A stretch of DNA of 64,000 nucleotides from Candidatus Atribacteria bacterium (GCA_018402425.1 JAGYIZ010000001.1:44304-108303), one strand, 5' to 3'. Positions 46,640 through 56,308 are shown, numbered from the stretch's first letter. Notes: generated from the letters alone by a model not told the origin. Made by a program: numbers and translations.

Positions 46640-48184
46640 CTACTCGTTAATTGAAATTTCTCTGAATAGTATCCAAGTGTCTGCTCGAGGGGTAAACTCT
46701 ACACCTCTCCCCTTGTAAACAGCATAGGCATCTTCTTGATAGTGAAGAGTAATAGCAGCTATCTTCTCTTCCATTGCAATTCTATTTAATAATTGTAACT
46801 TTGCAGCCCTTTCTGCCGGATCGATGATTTCCTCAGATTCTTCTAGAAGTTTATCCAGGGTTGCATCACTATAATCAGAACCATTCAATCCACCATACCC
46901 TTCCTCTACACTATGTATTAATTTAGTAAAGGAGCGGCCAAAATCATAAGTTCCATCAAACCAACCTATTAGATAGAAATCTAATATATGTTCGTCTACT
47001 TCCGGGAAAAATACAGCTTTTGGTTTAGTATCTAATTCTACCTCGATTCCGACTTTTGAAAGTTGTTTTGCTACTGCTTCACATATCTGTGCATCTCGAA
47101 CATATCTGTCATTTGGACCAGTAAGTGTTATTTTGAAACCGTCAGCATAGCCGGCTTCAGCAAGCAATACTTTTGCTCTTTCCGGATCGTAAGGAAAACG
47201 TCTAATTGAGGAATCATAACCTACAGTTGGTTCATCTGGAATCTGGGCTGCCGGAAATGCATGTCCAAACATTACCTTTTCAATGATTTCCTCTTCATCA
47301 ATTGCCATATACATTGCTTTTCTTACTCTAATATCACTGGTAGGTGACCCCTTTTTATTTCCAAGTCCCAAGTAGATAGCCCTTCTTGCAGGAATAGTAA
47401 CTACTTCGACATCTTCATGACCAGCTACGGTATCGAAAAGTTCGACAGGTACGTCTTGTAAAATATCCACTTGACCGCTTACAATAGCTGCTAAGCGAGT
47501 AGATGGTTCGGTAATTGGTGTAATCTCGGCATTCTTAATTGGGGGGACCTCGCCCCAGTAATCTTCATTAGCAGTTAATTTAAGGTAGGACCCCTTTACC
47601 CATTCAGCAAATTTGTAAGGGCCAGTTCCTATCGGATTTTGTCCTATATCTCCAATGGAACGGGATTCAGTAGATTCTTTATCCATGATAAATACTTGAT
47701 GAAGATTGTCTGCAAAATAAGGAACTGATATTCTTGTCTTTACATCTATTGTCCATGGATCACCATCAACCATTTCTACCGATTCAATGCTCCCTCCAAA
47801 GGCCAAAAATTCAGATACCGGGTAGGGTTCTTTTAATCTATTGAATGTATATTTGACATCTTCCCAGGTAAAATCATTACCATTATGAAACTTAACTCCC
47901 TGTCTCAAAGTAAATCGCCAAGTCAGATCATCCAATCTCTCATAGGATGTAGCTAATCCGGGGACCAGGTGCCCTTCAATGTCTCTGTAGAGAAGTCCTT
48001 CAAATATATTAGCCATTATTCCAAGATTAGCGTCAGAATCTGATCCGTGAGGGTTCATGGTTTGTGGGGGTGAACCCACTGCAACGTTTATACTATCTTT
48101 CGCTGCTGCAAGCCCACTGGTAAAAGTGGTTAAAATCAACCCCAAAATGACAATTAAGATTATTGTAGATCTTATCCTTCTCAT
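46640..48184 (-). CDS. oppA: Peptide ABC transporter substrate-binding protein (OppA/DppA-like)
   Basis: 514 residues. The signal peptide is RRIRSTIILIVILGLILTTFTSGLAAA, cleaved near residue 28. The SBP_bac_5 fold shows INVAVGSPPQTMNPHGSDS, ANIFEGLLYRD, FHNGNDFTWEDVKYTFNRL and IGTGPYKFAEW. It lacks a lipobox Cys, so anchoring is unclear. It captures short peptides for the OppBCDF transporter that follows. Confidence 0.92.
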   Translation of the reverse strand: MRRIRSTIILIVILGLILTTFTSGLAAAKDSINVAVGSPPQTMNPHGSDSDANLGIMANIFEGLLYRDIEGHLVPGLATSYERLDDLTWRFTLRQGVKFHNGNDFTWEDVKYTFNRLKEPYPVSEFLAFGGSIESVEMVDGDPWTIDVKTRISVPYFADNLHQVFIMDKESTESRSIGDIGQNPIGTGPYKFAEWVKGSYLKLTANEDYWGEVPPIKNAEITPITEPSTRLAAIVSGQVDILQDVPVELFDTVAGHEDVEVVTIPARRAIYLGLGNKKGSPTSDIRVRKAMYMAIDEEEIIEKVMFGHAFPAAQIPDEPTVGYDSSIRRFPYDPERAKVLLAEAGYADGFKITLTGPNDRYVRDAQICEAVAKQLSKVGIEVELDTKPKAVFFPEVDEHILDFYLIGWFDGTYDFGRSFTKLIHSVEEGYGGLNGSDYSDATLDKLLEESEEIIDPAERAAKLQLLNRIAMEEKIAAITLHYQEDAYAVYKGRGVEFTPRADTWILFREISINE

Positions 48185-48463
48185 TTTTTTCTCCTTTTTA
48201 TTTGTTATTCTTTAATCTTTTCCTATCAGTGTTTTTTAAAAATTTTTTCGCTCATCTTTAAATCCAACCAACAATTAACACTTCAGGATCTCATTCTACA
48301 ACATAACAAAATTATAGGCTCACTTCAAAAAATTTCACCTCTTTTCTAGCCCTAATTAATTCTGTTAATGTCATTCCATTAATCTAAAATTATATACAAT
48401 TATATAACAATATATAGGTAAAATCTAGTTTTTCATAAAGAAGAATCACCTAAATACTTGTTG

Positions 48464-49561
48464 CTATTCATTTTTTCCGGAGGCAGCAGTCTTTATAATA
48501 GATACAATATATTCTGCTGTCTTTTTTAAATCATCAATAAGAATATATTCGTCAACTGTATGAACATTCGTCATTCCTACTGCTAAATCTACTGAGGGAA
48601 AACCTTTTTTGTTAAGTACATTGGCGTCGCTACCCCCTCCGCTGGGTCGTAATTTTGGCTCTAATCCCATATCCATTGCTGCTTTTACTGCCATTTTCAC
48701 TACCTGGCAATCAGCAGACAGATTATAACAAGAATATTCCCTATTAATTTTGACTTCTGCCTTTGCCTTAAATTCCTGAGCAGTTTCTTCGACTATCTGT
48801 TTTAATTTTCCGGTATATTTTTCTAATTTTTCTTCGTTTCTACTCCTGACTTCTCCTTCCAATATTACTTCATCAGGAACAATATTGGTGGCCTTGCCAC
48901 CGGAAATGATACCAATATTAGCAGTAGTTTCTTCATCTATTCGACCTAACTCCATCCGAGAAAGAGCGAACCCAGCTATCTGAATTGCATTGATACCTTC
49001 TTCAGGTTTTGAACCAGCATGAGCAGCCTTCCCATAAATATTGAATTTTAAAGAATTCTGAGAAGGTGCTGCATTAACAATCTCTCCAACCTGTCCTCCG
49101 GAATCTAAAACAAAAGCCATCTGGGCATTTAGACTGGAAAGATCTAAATTCTTTGCGCCTAATAAACCTATTTCTTCACAAATAGAAAATACAATCTCAA
49201 CATCACCACAGGGAACAAGATTTTCTTTAATAATTTGAAGAGCTTCTAATAAAGCAGCTATGCCTGCCTTATCATCTGCACCTAAAATTGTTTTCCCACT
49301 ACTTACTATTCTATCTCTCTCACAAATAGGTAAAATGTTTTTACCAGGAACAACTGTATCCATATGTGCGGAAAACATAATCGGAGTTGCCTGTTTTATA
49401 TTCCCCCTAAAACGAGCAATGATATTACCACTATTCGAATTTACCTTCTCACCAGCATTATCAACCCTGACTTTTAATCCCAAATCTTCCAGATTATGTA
49501 TTAAAAACTCAGCTATATTTTTTCTATCTCTGGAAATACTATCTATCTTAACCACCTCCAT
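48464..49561 (-). CDS. M20-family metallopeptidase (tripeptidase T-like)
   Basis: 365 residues. Metal and catalytic motifs: FSAHMDTVVPG (first His and catalytic Asp), LGADDKAGIAALLEAL (bridging Asp), FSICEEIGLLGAKNL (catalytic Glu pair), VLDSGG, and a C-terminal NVHTVDEYI (last zinc His). Central residues 180-290 form the dimerisation domain (KAAHAGSKPEEGINA). It cleaves small peptides in the cytoplasm and fits the peptide operon it opens. A 280-bp gap separates it from oppA. Confidence 0.9.
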   Translation of the reverse strand: MEVVKIDSISRDRKNIAEFLIHNLEDLGLKVRVDNAGEKVNSNSGNIIARFRGNIKQATPIMFSAHMDTVVPGKNILPICERDRIVSSGKTILGADDKAGIAALLEALQIIKENLVPCGDVEIVFSICEEIGLLGAKNLDLSSLNAQMAFVLDSGGQVGEIVNAAPSQNSLKFNIYGKAAHAGSKPEEGINAIQIAGFALSRMELGRIDEETTANIGIISGGKATNIVPDEVILEGEVRSRNEEKLEKYTGKLKQIVEETAQEFKAKAEVKINREYSCYNLSADCQVVKMAVKAAMDMGLEPKLRPSGGGSDANVLNKKGFPSVDLAVGMTNVHTVDEYILIDDLKKTAEYIVSIIKTAASGKNE

Positions 49562-49773
49562 AAAATTTTACCAATCTTTTTCATTAACCAAATATATTAT
49601 CCTTTCTATAATAAAGCTTTTTAGGTCAATTATAGACCCCTATGTCTTTCTCGATAATTTAATTCTTTCTTCTATAGGCTTCATGTATAATCTTTACTTT
49701 TGATAATCCTGCATTTTAATAGACATTGGAATAGAGAGAAAAGTCGAACAATTGTCTTTAAATGTTTCAAATT

Positions 49774-50890
49774 TTACTTCTTGCTTTTCCACCAAGACCT
49801 TTTGATCATATCCTGTCTCATACGCAAACACAGTTCAAAATCCAGTGGAACATTTTCTCCTAAATAACCCACGTTAACCAATGTTACTTCAGGATCTTCA
49901 AGCATTTCTCTTTTTAAAATATCAAAATTTGCTCTCCTTCCATATTTTCTCACGGGAAATTCTTCTTTCACCCGGGGTTTTTCCAGAAGGCCTAATGGAG
50001 TTCCTGAAATCCCCAACTAAAATATTTGTCGGATAACCAGGTTCTTTTTCCCAGGAGAATCTTTTATTACCCATATTTAATAAGGCTTTACAGATAACCG
50101 CTCCACTCTCACCCAAACCATCTTCAACTTTGATAGCCCAGTGATTTGTTTCCACTCCAAAAACCAAGGTATGCCATTTGAGATAGGCAGGCCCGTTGGT
50201 ATAATTTGTATAATCCATATTTTGTAAGGGAAAATCATAATGCTCAGAGGCATTTTGTAAATGAAGCAAAAATACTTTTTCCTGCAGATATCTATGGGGC
50301 AGCCTTCCAGTCTCTGCTTCTCCAAAATAATAAAGATTCAGATCTTCCAGAGTATGAATTTCATAAGGCCAACCTTCTGCAGCAGCAGCCTCCTTTAGCT
50401 TATTAGCCACATGCTGATAAATCTGTTCATCCATACCCCATTTGGTGGTATTCGCTGGAATGATGGCTTCCAGATCACCTCCATCATAGGATGGCTCTGA
50501 TGGTCCTAGACTGTGATAATCAATCATCATATCCGGTATATAGGAGGAACAGAGATTACCGAAAATCTTTTTTTCATGATCGGTGATTCCGTACATAGTA
50601 GAGTTAAATTCATCCAAAACAACCCCTACTGGATTAACAACAGGTACAACGACAACAGTCTGCTTATCCCTTGTTTCTCTGGCATCATAGCTGGCTAAAT
50701 AATTTAATATCTCCGGGCCAACTATTCTGGTACCTCTTTCATTGCCATGTCTGGTCAAGACAACTATCGCAATCTGTTTTTCATCTTCTGGAATAGACTT
50801 GTTGGTTACAACAACCGCAGGTACATCCCATTTATGGTCTTCGGATTTCCCGAGAACTATTTTTTCTGCAATTTCATGGTTATCTCTCAC
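49774..50890 (-). pseudogene. M14-type zinc carboxypeptidase/deacylase-like protein, one frameshift
   Basis: The main frame carries VVLTRHGNERGTRIVGPEIL (zinc HxxE), MMIDYHSLGPSEP (third zinc ligand) and LVFGVETNHWAI (catalytic Glu). The frame breaks in a GGGG run near 50010. The tail SGTPLGLLEKPRVKEEFPVRKYGRRANFD continues in the next frame to 49774. A further about 25 N-terminal codons (YLWERESKEIYSWLDNF) are open upstream of the GTG at 50890 without an ATG. One indel could be a sequencing error. The enzyme would trim peptides or acyl-amino acids for the operon downstream. Confidence 0.75.
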
Positions 50891-50959
50891 AAAATTATCT
50901 AGCCAAGAGTAAATTTCCTTAGACTCTCTCTCCCATAGGTATATGTGATCAAAACTCTT

Positions 50960-51269
50960 TTTTTCATAAATTTCCTATTCTTAATTATTTCTTTCCTTTT
51001 TGTCAAACAAATTCTGAGACCTAACCCCATCAATTTGGTTGTTATAATTTAGCAACCCACTACCAAACTTACCTCAGGTGAAAATCTAGTTACCATCCTC
51101 TCTGTCATTGCGAACGACCAAAGGGAATGAAGCAATCCATCCAATTATCCCACAGAAAAGCATAAAAGTTTTTAGATACAGATAAGAAGAGTAAGATTGT
51201 TTGAAAACGAGAGAAAAAGCTATTCTTGGATTTGAAGTTTTGGATTTTTATGTCAATTCCCTGGTGTTT
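50960..51269. repeat. Intergenic region with REP-like units
   Basis: It contains GAGACCTAACCCCATC (51018-51033), related to the GACCTGACCCC family, and a TGTCATTGCGAACGACCAAA unit (51102-51150) ending in GAAGCAATCCATCC. No gene was seen. Confidence 0.6.
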
Positions 51270-51657
51270 TTAAATCAATAATGTCTCAAGCTTTTTTATT
51301 ATTTCTAAGATCACATCCTGAGGTAATCTATCACAGAACTTCGGTTTTTCTTATTTTCCAATCAAGACTTTAGCTTGATCAGACAGGATATATTTTACCT
51401 AATTGTATGTGATGCTGTTCATAGTCTAATGAAGATAATATTTGATATATATTTTGCAGATATGTTTTATTGCTTTTATCGGACAAACCAAAATCTATGT
51501 CTACTGTTATTATGGGCTCTATTGAAACATTTCTCCATAAAAACTTGCTATACAGATAAGCTAACCAACCTCCTACAACAACAAGATCTTCTAGATATTC
51601 TTTTAAATCATCAAGTACTCCAAAAAATAGTAATTCAGTATCATGAATATCAGGCAA
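51270..51657 (-). pseudogene. AbiEii-like nucleotidyltransferase toxin, truncated by internal loss
   Basis: The first 92 codons include DLVVVGGWLAYLYSKFLW and TVDIDFGLSD, the G-G-x-A plus D-x-D start of an AbiEii/DUF1814-like nucleotidyltransferase. The rest of the catalytic domain is missing; only a C-terminal piece (IGKEKPKFCDRLPQDVILEIIKKLETLL) can be rebuilt in other frames up to 51270. It overlaps the AbiEi-like antitoxin gene by 8 bp. The toxin is probably dead. Confidence 0.6.
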
Positions 51658-52339
51658 ACTTTTCTCCTTTTGCTATTAAAATATTTTTAAGATGTTCTGC
51701 ATGTTCTCTTCCTCGTGGCTGAAAGTGATATAAATCCAAGTATAATTGTAGATTTGAAGCAACTGAATAACCCTCTATTTTTTGGATTTCGTTAAATATA
51801 CTATTCCGGTAAAAGGGGTCTACAAAATGGATATTTCCTCCTCGAACCAACTCTTTTAACCCTAAGTCCTGTCTAATTTTTAAAATATCTTTCTTCCAGC
51901 TTTCAGTTTTTATATATAAATAAATATCTGTTGTTCTGACAAAATACGTAATTAGATTAGCACCTGTGTGCAACGTTAAGGCATATTCCTGCTCTTTTAA
52001 TACTGATTTAATTTTTTTAAGAATATTCTTATCCGGGGAATAATAGGATTCAACACCATTTTTTTCAAATTGATACCATTTAAGCCAGTCAGTAATTAGC
52101 TTTTCAGGATTTGTTAAAACAGAAAAGCTTTTCGGACCCTTTTTTACTCTTTCGATATATCCTTTAATCTCCATTGACTGTAATACTTCTTGAGCCATAC
52201 CAATGCTTAATAATTCTGTTGAACTAAAATCACGAACAACCCATTCCTTCTCAGGATTTTGCAGCATCATACGTATGACCATCGAAGCTTTATCTGAAAA
52301 TAGATTTTTAAACTTCTTTTTCTTAGCCATATTGTTCAC
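51650..52339 (-). CDS. AbiEi-like antitoxin/regulator
   Basis: 229 residues. The N-terminal winged helix (MVIRMMLQNPEKEWVVRDFSS to VLQSMEIKGYIERVKKGPKS) is followed by a C-terminal domain with TLHTGANLITYFVRTTDIYLYI and QPRGREHAEHLKNILIAKGE, as in AbiEi_4-type antitoxins of type IV abortive-infection systems. The gene is intact although its partner is broken, as often occurs when a toxin decays first. A palindrome in the promoter suggests autorepression. Confidence 0.7.
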   Translation of the reverse strand: MNNMAKKKKFKNLFSDKASMVIRMMLQNPEKEWVVRDFSSTELLSIGMAQEVLQSMEIKGYIERVKKGPKSFSVLTNPEKLITDWLKWYQFEKNGVESYYSPDKNILKKIKSVLKEQEYALTLHTGANLITYFVRTTDIYLYIKTESWKKDILKIRQDLGLKELVRGGNIHFVDPFYRNSIFNEIQKIEGYSVASNLQLYLDLYHFQPRGREHAEHLKNILIAKGEKFA

Positions 52340-52351
52340 CTTACATTAAAA

Positions 52352-52369
52352 GTTCAATTTTTATTGAAC
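52352..52369 (-). promoter_or_regulatory. Operator palindrome of the AbiE-like pair
   Basis: GTTCAAT-4-ATTGAAC lies 13 bp upstream of the antitoxin start, with related half-sites GTTCACC (52333) and GTGAAC (52380). Confidence 0.5.
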
Positions 52370-52439
52370 ATTATATAATAAGTGAACATTAATAGTCAAT
52401 AAATTTTATTGAACTCCAATTAATCTCCCTTGCATTCTT

Positions 52440-52748
52440 CAATCTTTCTGCCTTCAGATAAGACCACCAGAGGATATCAAAAATTTTTCTAAAAATCACT
52501 TTAATAGCATTAACTCAATTAAATGGACTGGATAAGGTATTTCAAATTCAATTGTAGAAAATAAATAAAATTTCATTCCAACCACCAATTTGTAATTACT
52601 TTCTTAAGAAACATTATCAAAAAATATAACTTTCAATGATAAAGATTTGACCCCCTTTTTCCTTTATAAGATGTGAAAACCATAATTTACCATAATGTGA
52701 ACTTATGAAGCCTGACCCCTTTCTTCCTCCCATTTATTTTCGTTTATT
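52440..52748. repeat. Long dispersed intergenic repeat (copy 2)
   Basis: 52495-52580 (TTTCAAATTCAATTGTAGAA and TTTCATTCCAACCACC) and 52608-52660 (ACATTATCAAAAAATATAAC then GATAAAGATTTGACCCC) parallel 62683-62760 and 62970-63020. The end also carries GTGAACTTATGAAGCCTGAC as at 41213. It is non-coding. Confidence 0.7.
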
Positions 52749-53816
52749 CTATATATTTTTTTTCATTTGTTTCTTTGCCAATTTAATCATTTTTCCAAAT
52801 CGTTTATCTTTCCGTCGTTTTTCATAATACGATTTCTCATGGTAAACTGATTCTTTATTTATTTTTAAATAGTTTCGATAGCGTTCCTGGGAGATTGCGC
52901 CCTCTTTTAGTGCAGCTAAAATGGCACATCCATCCTCTTGTGTATGAGAACAGTTATTAAAGCGACATTGTCGTGATAATTCTAAAATATCATCAAATGT
53001 ATCATCAATGCCTGATTCTAATCCGATATTCCCCAGCTCCCGCATTCCCGGGGTATCTATGAGCATTGCACCGTTTATTAGTATATTTAAATGGCGGTTC
53101 GAAGTTGTATGTCTCCCTTTTCCATCTTTTTCTCTAATGGCCTGTGTCTTAAACCGGGCTTCGGTCAAAAGGCTATTTAATAAACTGGTTTTTCCCACTC
53201 CTGATGAACCAAGCAAACAAAATGTTTCACCGGGAATCAACAATTCTTCTATTTTACTTATACCAGAACTAGTAATATTGCTAAAAGCCACTACCTGAAT
53301 GTCTGACATAATTGTATGAACTTCCGATATCTTTTCTTCTATATCCATAGTGGATAACAGATCATTTTTGCTAAGCAATACTACAGGACGAATATTACTT
53401 TCATTTATCATGGATAAATACCGTTCTAACCGCCTGAGATTATAATTGTGATCAAGTGACTGAACAATAAAGGCTGTTCCGATATTCGCTGCAATTAATT
53501 GAAATTCTATCTTTTTACCCGATTTTTTCCTTTTTAAGATTGTTTTTCTGGGAAAAATTTCACTAATTACGGCAAAAGAATCTTGGTCAAAATATTTGGC
53601 ATAGACCCAATCACCTACTGTGGGATAATCTAACGGAGAATCAGCATTGAATTTCAATTTTCCTGATACTTCTGCAAAAACATCTTTTTTTTCATTTCTA
53701 ATAAGATAGCTATCCTTATTTACCGTAACAATTCTGGCTATTTGGTATTCGATTAATTTTGTAGGATCAATCTTATCTTTAAACCAATGGTTAAATCCTA
53801 ATTCTTCTAATTTCAT
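52749..53816 (-). CDS. rsgA: Ribosome small-subunit-dependent GTPase A
   Basis: 355 residues, circularly permuted GTPase. OB-fold N-terminus (ARIVTVNKDSYLIRNEKKDVFAEVSGKLKF), then G4 LLSKNDLL, G1 LLGSSGVGKTSLLNSLL, a switch region GKGRHTTSNRHL and G3 LIDTPGMRELG. The C-terminal zinc knuckle is CRFNNCSHTQEDGC. It checks the maturing 30S subunit and has a basic tail. The gene stands alone. Confidence 0.94.
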   Translation of the reverse strand: MKLEELGFNHWFKDKIDPTKLIEYQIARIVTVNKDSYLIRNEKKDVFAEVSGKLKFNADSPLDYPTVGDWVYAKYFDQDSFAVISEIFPRKTILKRKKSGKKIEFQLIAANIGTAFIVQSLDHNYNLRRLERYLSMINESNIRPVVLLSKNDLLSTMDIEEKISEVHTIMSDIQVVAFSNITSSGISKIEELLIPGETFCLLGSSGVGKTSLLNSLLTEARFKTQAIREKDGKGRHTTSNRHLNILINGAMLIDTPGMRELGNIGLESGIDDTFDDILELSRQCRFNNCSHTQEDGCAILAALKEGAISQERYRNYLKINKESVYHEKSYYEKRRKDKRFGKMIKLAKKQMKKNI

Positions 53817-54464
53817 GGGCTATTCTCCTGTTATCTAACAAAATAAATTGTGTTTGAATATATAAAATAATGTGAGATAATGGGGTCAAATCTTTATAAT
53901 TGACAATTACATTTTTTGCTGCAACAGCTCATGGTGAGTAATCTGGATAAAATAATTATTCTGGACAAACCCCAAAAGCCACAAATGTTCCTCTGTCCAT
54001 ATGTTATTATTCTGGTATAAAAAAATTGTTTTACTAATCTGTTGTTAACTATATTGGGTAAGCCCTGACCCTTTGCTTTTTCTATAATTAAAAGGATATA
54101 GCGCTGCTCCAGTTCTTAAATTAATAGAAATATTCTTACCCAAGATGCCCTCATTTTTAATACAGTCATACCAATAATTAACAAATCGATTAAGAATGCT
54201 CACTTTTTATTTCCAATCTGTTAAAAATCGTGCTCTTTGGCATATTCAAAATAAGTAAATATTTTCCCATTAAAACTTACTTTATCCAGGTCATGCTCCT
54301 ATAAAATTGTTATAATTATCGATACAGAGAACTATACCCTATATTATTCAAGTAAAAACTGATAATTCAAGACCAGACCCCCATGTCTTTAAAAAATAAA
54401 GTCTTTATTTTATGAAAATTTTTAATTTAGAGCATTCATCGTATCAAATTTGCTATGCTATTAA
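53817..54464. other. Intergenic region with a short gene relic and REP-like pieces
   Basis: On the minus strand about 54060-54310, fragments such as GKIFTYFEYAKEHDF, RFVNYWYDCIKNEGILGKNISI and RTGAALYPF follow each other in different frames, probably from a dead gene of unknown family. TGGGGTCAAATCTTTATAAT (53881) and CAAGACCAGACCCC (54368) belong to the dispersed repeat family. Confidence 0.4.
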
Positions 54465-54872
54465 TTATTTTATTCTTTTTATAAAATCACCTGGAGAGGC
54501 CGCTTTAATATTATTTTCTTTGGCAAATTCCAATGCAAGTTTGTCACCGGTAATAAAAATAGCATCTTCCTTAAGTGATAAAGATAGAAAATGATTATCT
54601 GGTTTATCTGTACTAATATTCAAAATATTTCCAGGATTTTTTATTGTACAAAAAGAAAGAAAGATTTCAAAGTAACTCTCTATATGTTTGATGTTATTTT
54701 CTATTTTCTGATTTATTATTAATTTTTTACAAAAATGTTCAAGTTCAATCGATACAATGTTTGGCTCGATAATTTGAGCGTTATTCATAATCCATAGAAT
54801 AACTTTCGAGCAAGTTTGGGAGCCCAAAGCAGCTGAGATAATGACATTGGTATCAATAACGACCTTCATCAA
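54465..54872 (-). CDS. PIN-domain toxin (ribonuclease)
   Basis: 135 residues. VVIDTNVIISAALGSQTCSKVILW carries the first Asp of the PIN active site, and NFLSLSLKEDAIFITGDKLAL the later acidic pair (TGD). It belongs to the PIN-family putative toxin group (PilT N-terminus). The gene overlaps its antitoxin by 20 bp. It would cleave RNA with Mg2+/Mn2+ when released. Confidence 0.88.
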   Translation of the reverse strand: MMKVVIDTNVIISAALGSQTCSKVILWIMNNAQIIEPNIVSIELEHFCKKLIINQKIENNIKHIESYFEIFLSFCTIKNPGNILNISTDKPDNHFLSLSLKEDAIFITGDKLALEFAKENNIKAASPGDFIKRIK

Positions 54873-55101
54873 GTAATTCCTTCCTCACCTGTTCTAAAAG
54901 CTTATCACCTTTTTCTTTTGTAATACCTGATTCGCGCGAGGCCTCCTGAGCTTTTTCCAGATAGTATTGGACAATATCAGCCTTGGTAAATGGTTTTATT
55001 TTAGCTAATGGTTTTCCTCTGCTTTCTACAATCACTTCCTGATTCATTTCTAATATTTTATTAAAATTGTTTCTTACTTCTCTTAAATTAACAGTCTTCA
55101 T
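54853..55101 (-). CDS. Phd/YefM-family antitoxin
   Basis: 82 residues. MKTVNLREVRNNFNKILEMNQEVIVESRGKPLAKIKPF is the classic Phd/YefM DNA-binding half, followed by a disordered charged tail (REGITKEKGDKLLEQVRKELL-type) that would wrap the PIN toxin. It precedes the toxin gene, with overlap. It likely represses its own promoter at the repeats upstream. Confidence 0.88.
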   Translation of the reverse strand: MKTVNLREVRNNFNKILEMNQEVIVESRGKPLAKIKPFTKADIVQYYLEKAQEASRESGITKEKGDKLLEQVRKELLDEGRY

Positions 55102-55127
55102 TTAAATCACCCCGAATAATATTCTAT

Positions 55128-55155
55128 CACTATTGTCCACTATTGTCCACAATAG
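55128..55155 (-). promoter_or_regulatory. Repeat operator of the PIN/Phd pair
   Basis: Two direct ATTGTCCAC units, 10 bp apart (about 55132-55152), stand about 30 bp upstream of the antitoxin start and overlap a TAGAAT-like -10. They are likely Phd-type binding sites. Confidence 0.45.
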
Positions 55156-55239
55156 ATGGATTACTCATTGTTTTGTCGTTATGATAGCAAGCATTTAAAT
55201 AGACTAATTGCAGATCTTTGTGAATCGTGTTTTCCAAAA

Positions 55240-55395
55240 ACAGATGTAAATTTCAACCGAAAAGTACACCATATTTCACTCCAAAAGTGCACCACTATCT
55301 GTAAAAAAATTAACTCAATTTAGCTCATCTTTTTCCTCCTTTTCCTGTCCTGCCAGCCACTCTTTGGTCTCCTTCAACCGATAGTAGGGTTCTAT
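55240..55395. other. Possible insertion-sequence end relic
   Basis: GAAAAGTACACCATATTTCA and AAAAGTGCACCACTATC resemble repeated terminal motifs of IS21-like elements. A minus-strand peptide tail, RLKETKEWLAGQEKEEKDELN with a stop, follows. No transposase remains. Confidence 0.35.
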
Positions 55396-55396
55396 G

Positions 55397-55455
55397 GGGT
55401 CAGGTCTTCACATTTGACATTTCTCATTCTTATGTCAAATGTGAAGACCTGACCC
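55397..55455. repeat. Perfect REP-type palindrome
   Basis: Two perfectly complementary 24-nt arms (55397-55420 and 55432-55455) with an 11-nt loop carry the GGGTCAGGTCTTCACATTTG motif. The arms are the best-preserved member of the GACCTGACCCC repeat family in the window. Confidence 0.85.
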
Positions 55456-55462
55456 TTTGTCT

Positions 55463-55744
55463 TTATTTGCCTAATATCTCACCGGAGAGTTCAATAATTG
55501 TTTTATGTTGCTGGCCATCGATTGACCGATACCCTTTTAGAAATACTATTGCTCTGCCACATCTTAACATTGCCAGATAAGCATAATTATAAGTTGCCTC
55601 TTCATCTATCTCTAGAGTAGACTTGGCAACAAATAGGTCTTTCTTGGCTCTAAACAAAAGTGCTTCGATATGGGGATAATCTATGTTTTGTTTTTTGATT
55701 AACCCCTGGTTCAGCAATATCTTTATTCTATCTTCATAACTCAT
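55463..55744 (-). CDS. HEPN-domain protein (toxin of HEPN/MNT pair)
   Basis: 93 residues, all helical. EALLFRAKKDLFVAKSTLEIDEEATYNYAYLAMLRCGRAIVFLKGYRSID contains a degenerate form of the HEPN Rx4-6H region (RCGRAIVFLKGYRSIDGQQHK). HEPN proteins beside MNT nucleotidyltransferases act as RNase toxins neutralised by the partner, in some cases by AMPylation. It overlaps the MNT gene by 11 bp. Confidence 0.8.
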   Translation of the reverse strand: MSYEDRIKILLNQGLIKKQNIDYPHIEALLFRAKKDLFVAKSTLEIDEEATYNYAYLAMLRCGRAIVFLKGYRSIDGQQHKTIIELSGEILGK

Positions 55745-56306
55745 TTTCGTTTCCTATTAGGGTTATTTTCTTGCCTTGGATAATATCTGAAATAAAATAA
55801 TTTCCTTTTTCTCTCTTTTTTTCAAATTCATCTTTACTATAAAGAGTGTAATTTATTTCTCTCTGTAATTTTCTCTCTAATTTATTTAGTTCATCAATTA
55901 GTTTATCTTCATTTATCTTTCCTATAATCAGTAAATCTATATCACTATCTCCTCTTTCTTCTCCTTTGGCAAAGGAGCCATAAATAAAAGCATGTGCTAT
56001 GTCTTTAAAGTTTGTTAGAACATCATAAAATAGTTTGGCAACACCGGAGGTTTTAAAGATAATATTTTTTAATTCATTAAAAATAGGATATGATTGATTT
56101 AGATAATAATAAACCTGGTTACCCTTGTTTTCACTGAGAAAAAGACCTGTACTTTCCAGCTTTATCAATTCACGGCGGATATTGCCTACAGAATAGTTTA
56201 ATATTCTTTCTAATTCTCTGAGGTAATATTTGTTATCAGGGTTGGTGAAATATAAGGCAAGAAGATCTTCCCTTAATTTTGATTTTTTTATTGATAATAT
56301 ATCCAT
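55734..56306 (-). CDS. MNT-type nucleotidyltransferase with N-terminal winged helix (antitoxin)
   Basis: 190 residues. An N-terminal ArsR-like winged helix (LREDLLALYFTNPDNKYYLREL to IRRELIKLESTGLF, about 10-55) is followed by the minimal nucleotidyltransferase core FIYGSFAKGEERGDSDIDLLIIG (GSF...G...SDIDL). It pairs with the HEPN gene. The HTH probably binds the twin palindromes that lie directly upstream, giving autoregulation. Confidence 0.88.
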   Translation of the reverse strand: MDILSIKKSKLREDLLALYFTNPDNKYYLRELERILNYSVGNIRRELIKLESTGLFLSENKGNQVYYYLNQSYPIFNELKNIIFKTSGVAKLFYDVLTNFKDIAHAFIYGSFAKGEERGDSDIDLLIIGKINEDKLIDELNKLERKLQREINYTLYSKDEFEKKREKGNYFISDIIQGKKITLIGNENEL

Positions 56307-56308
56307 AT

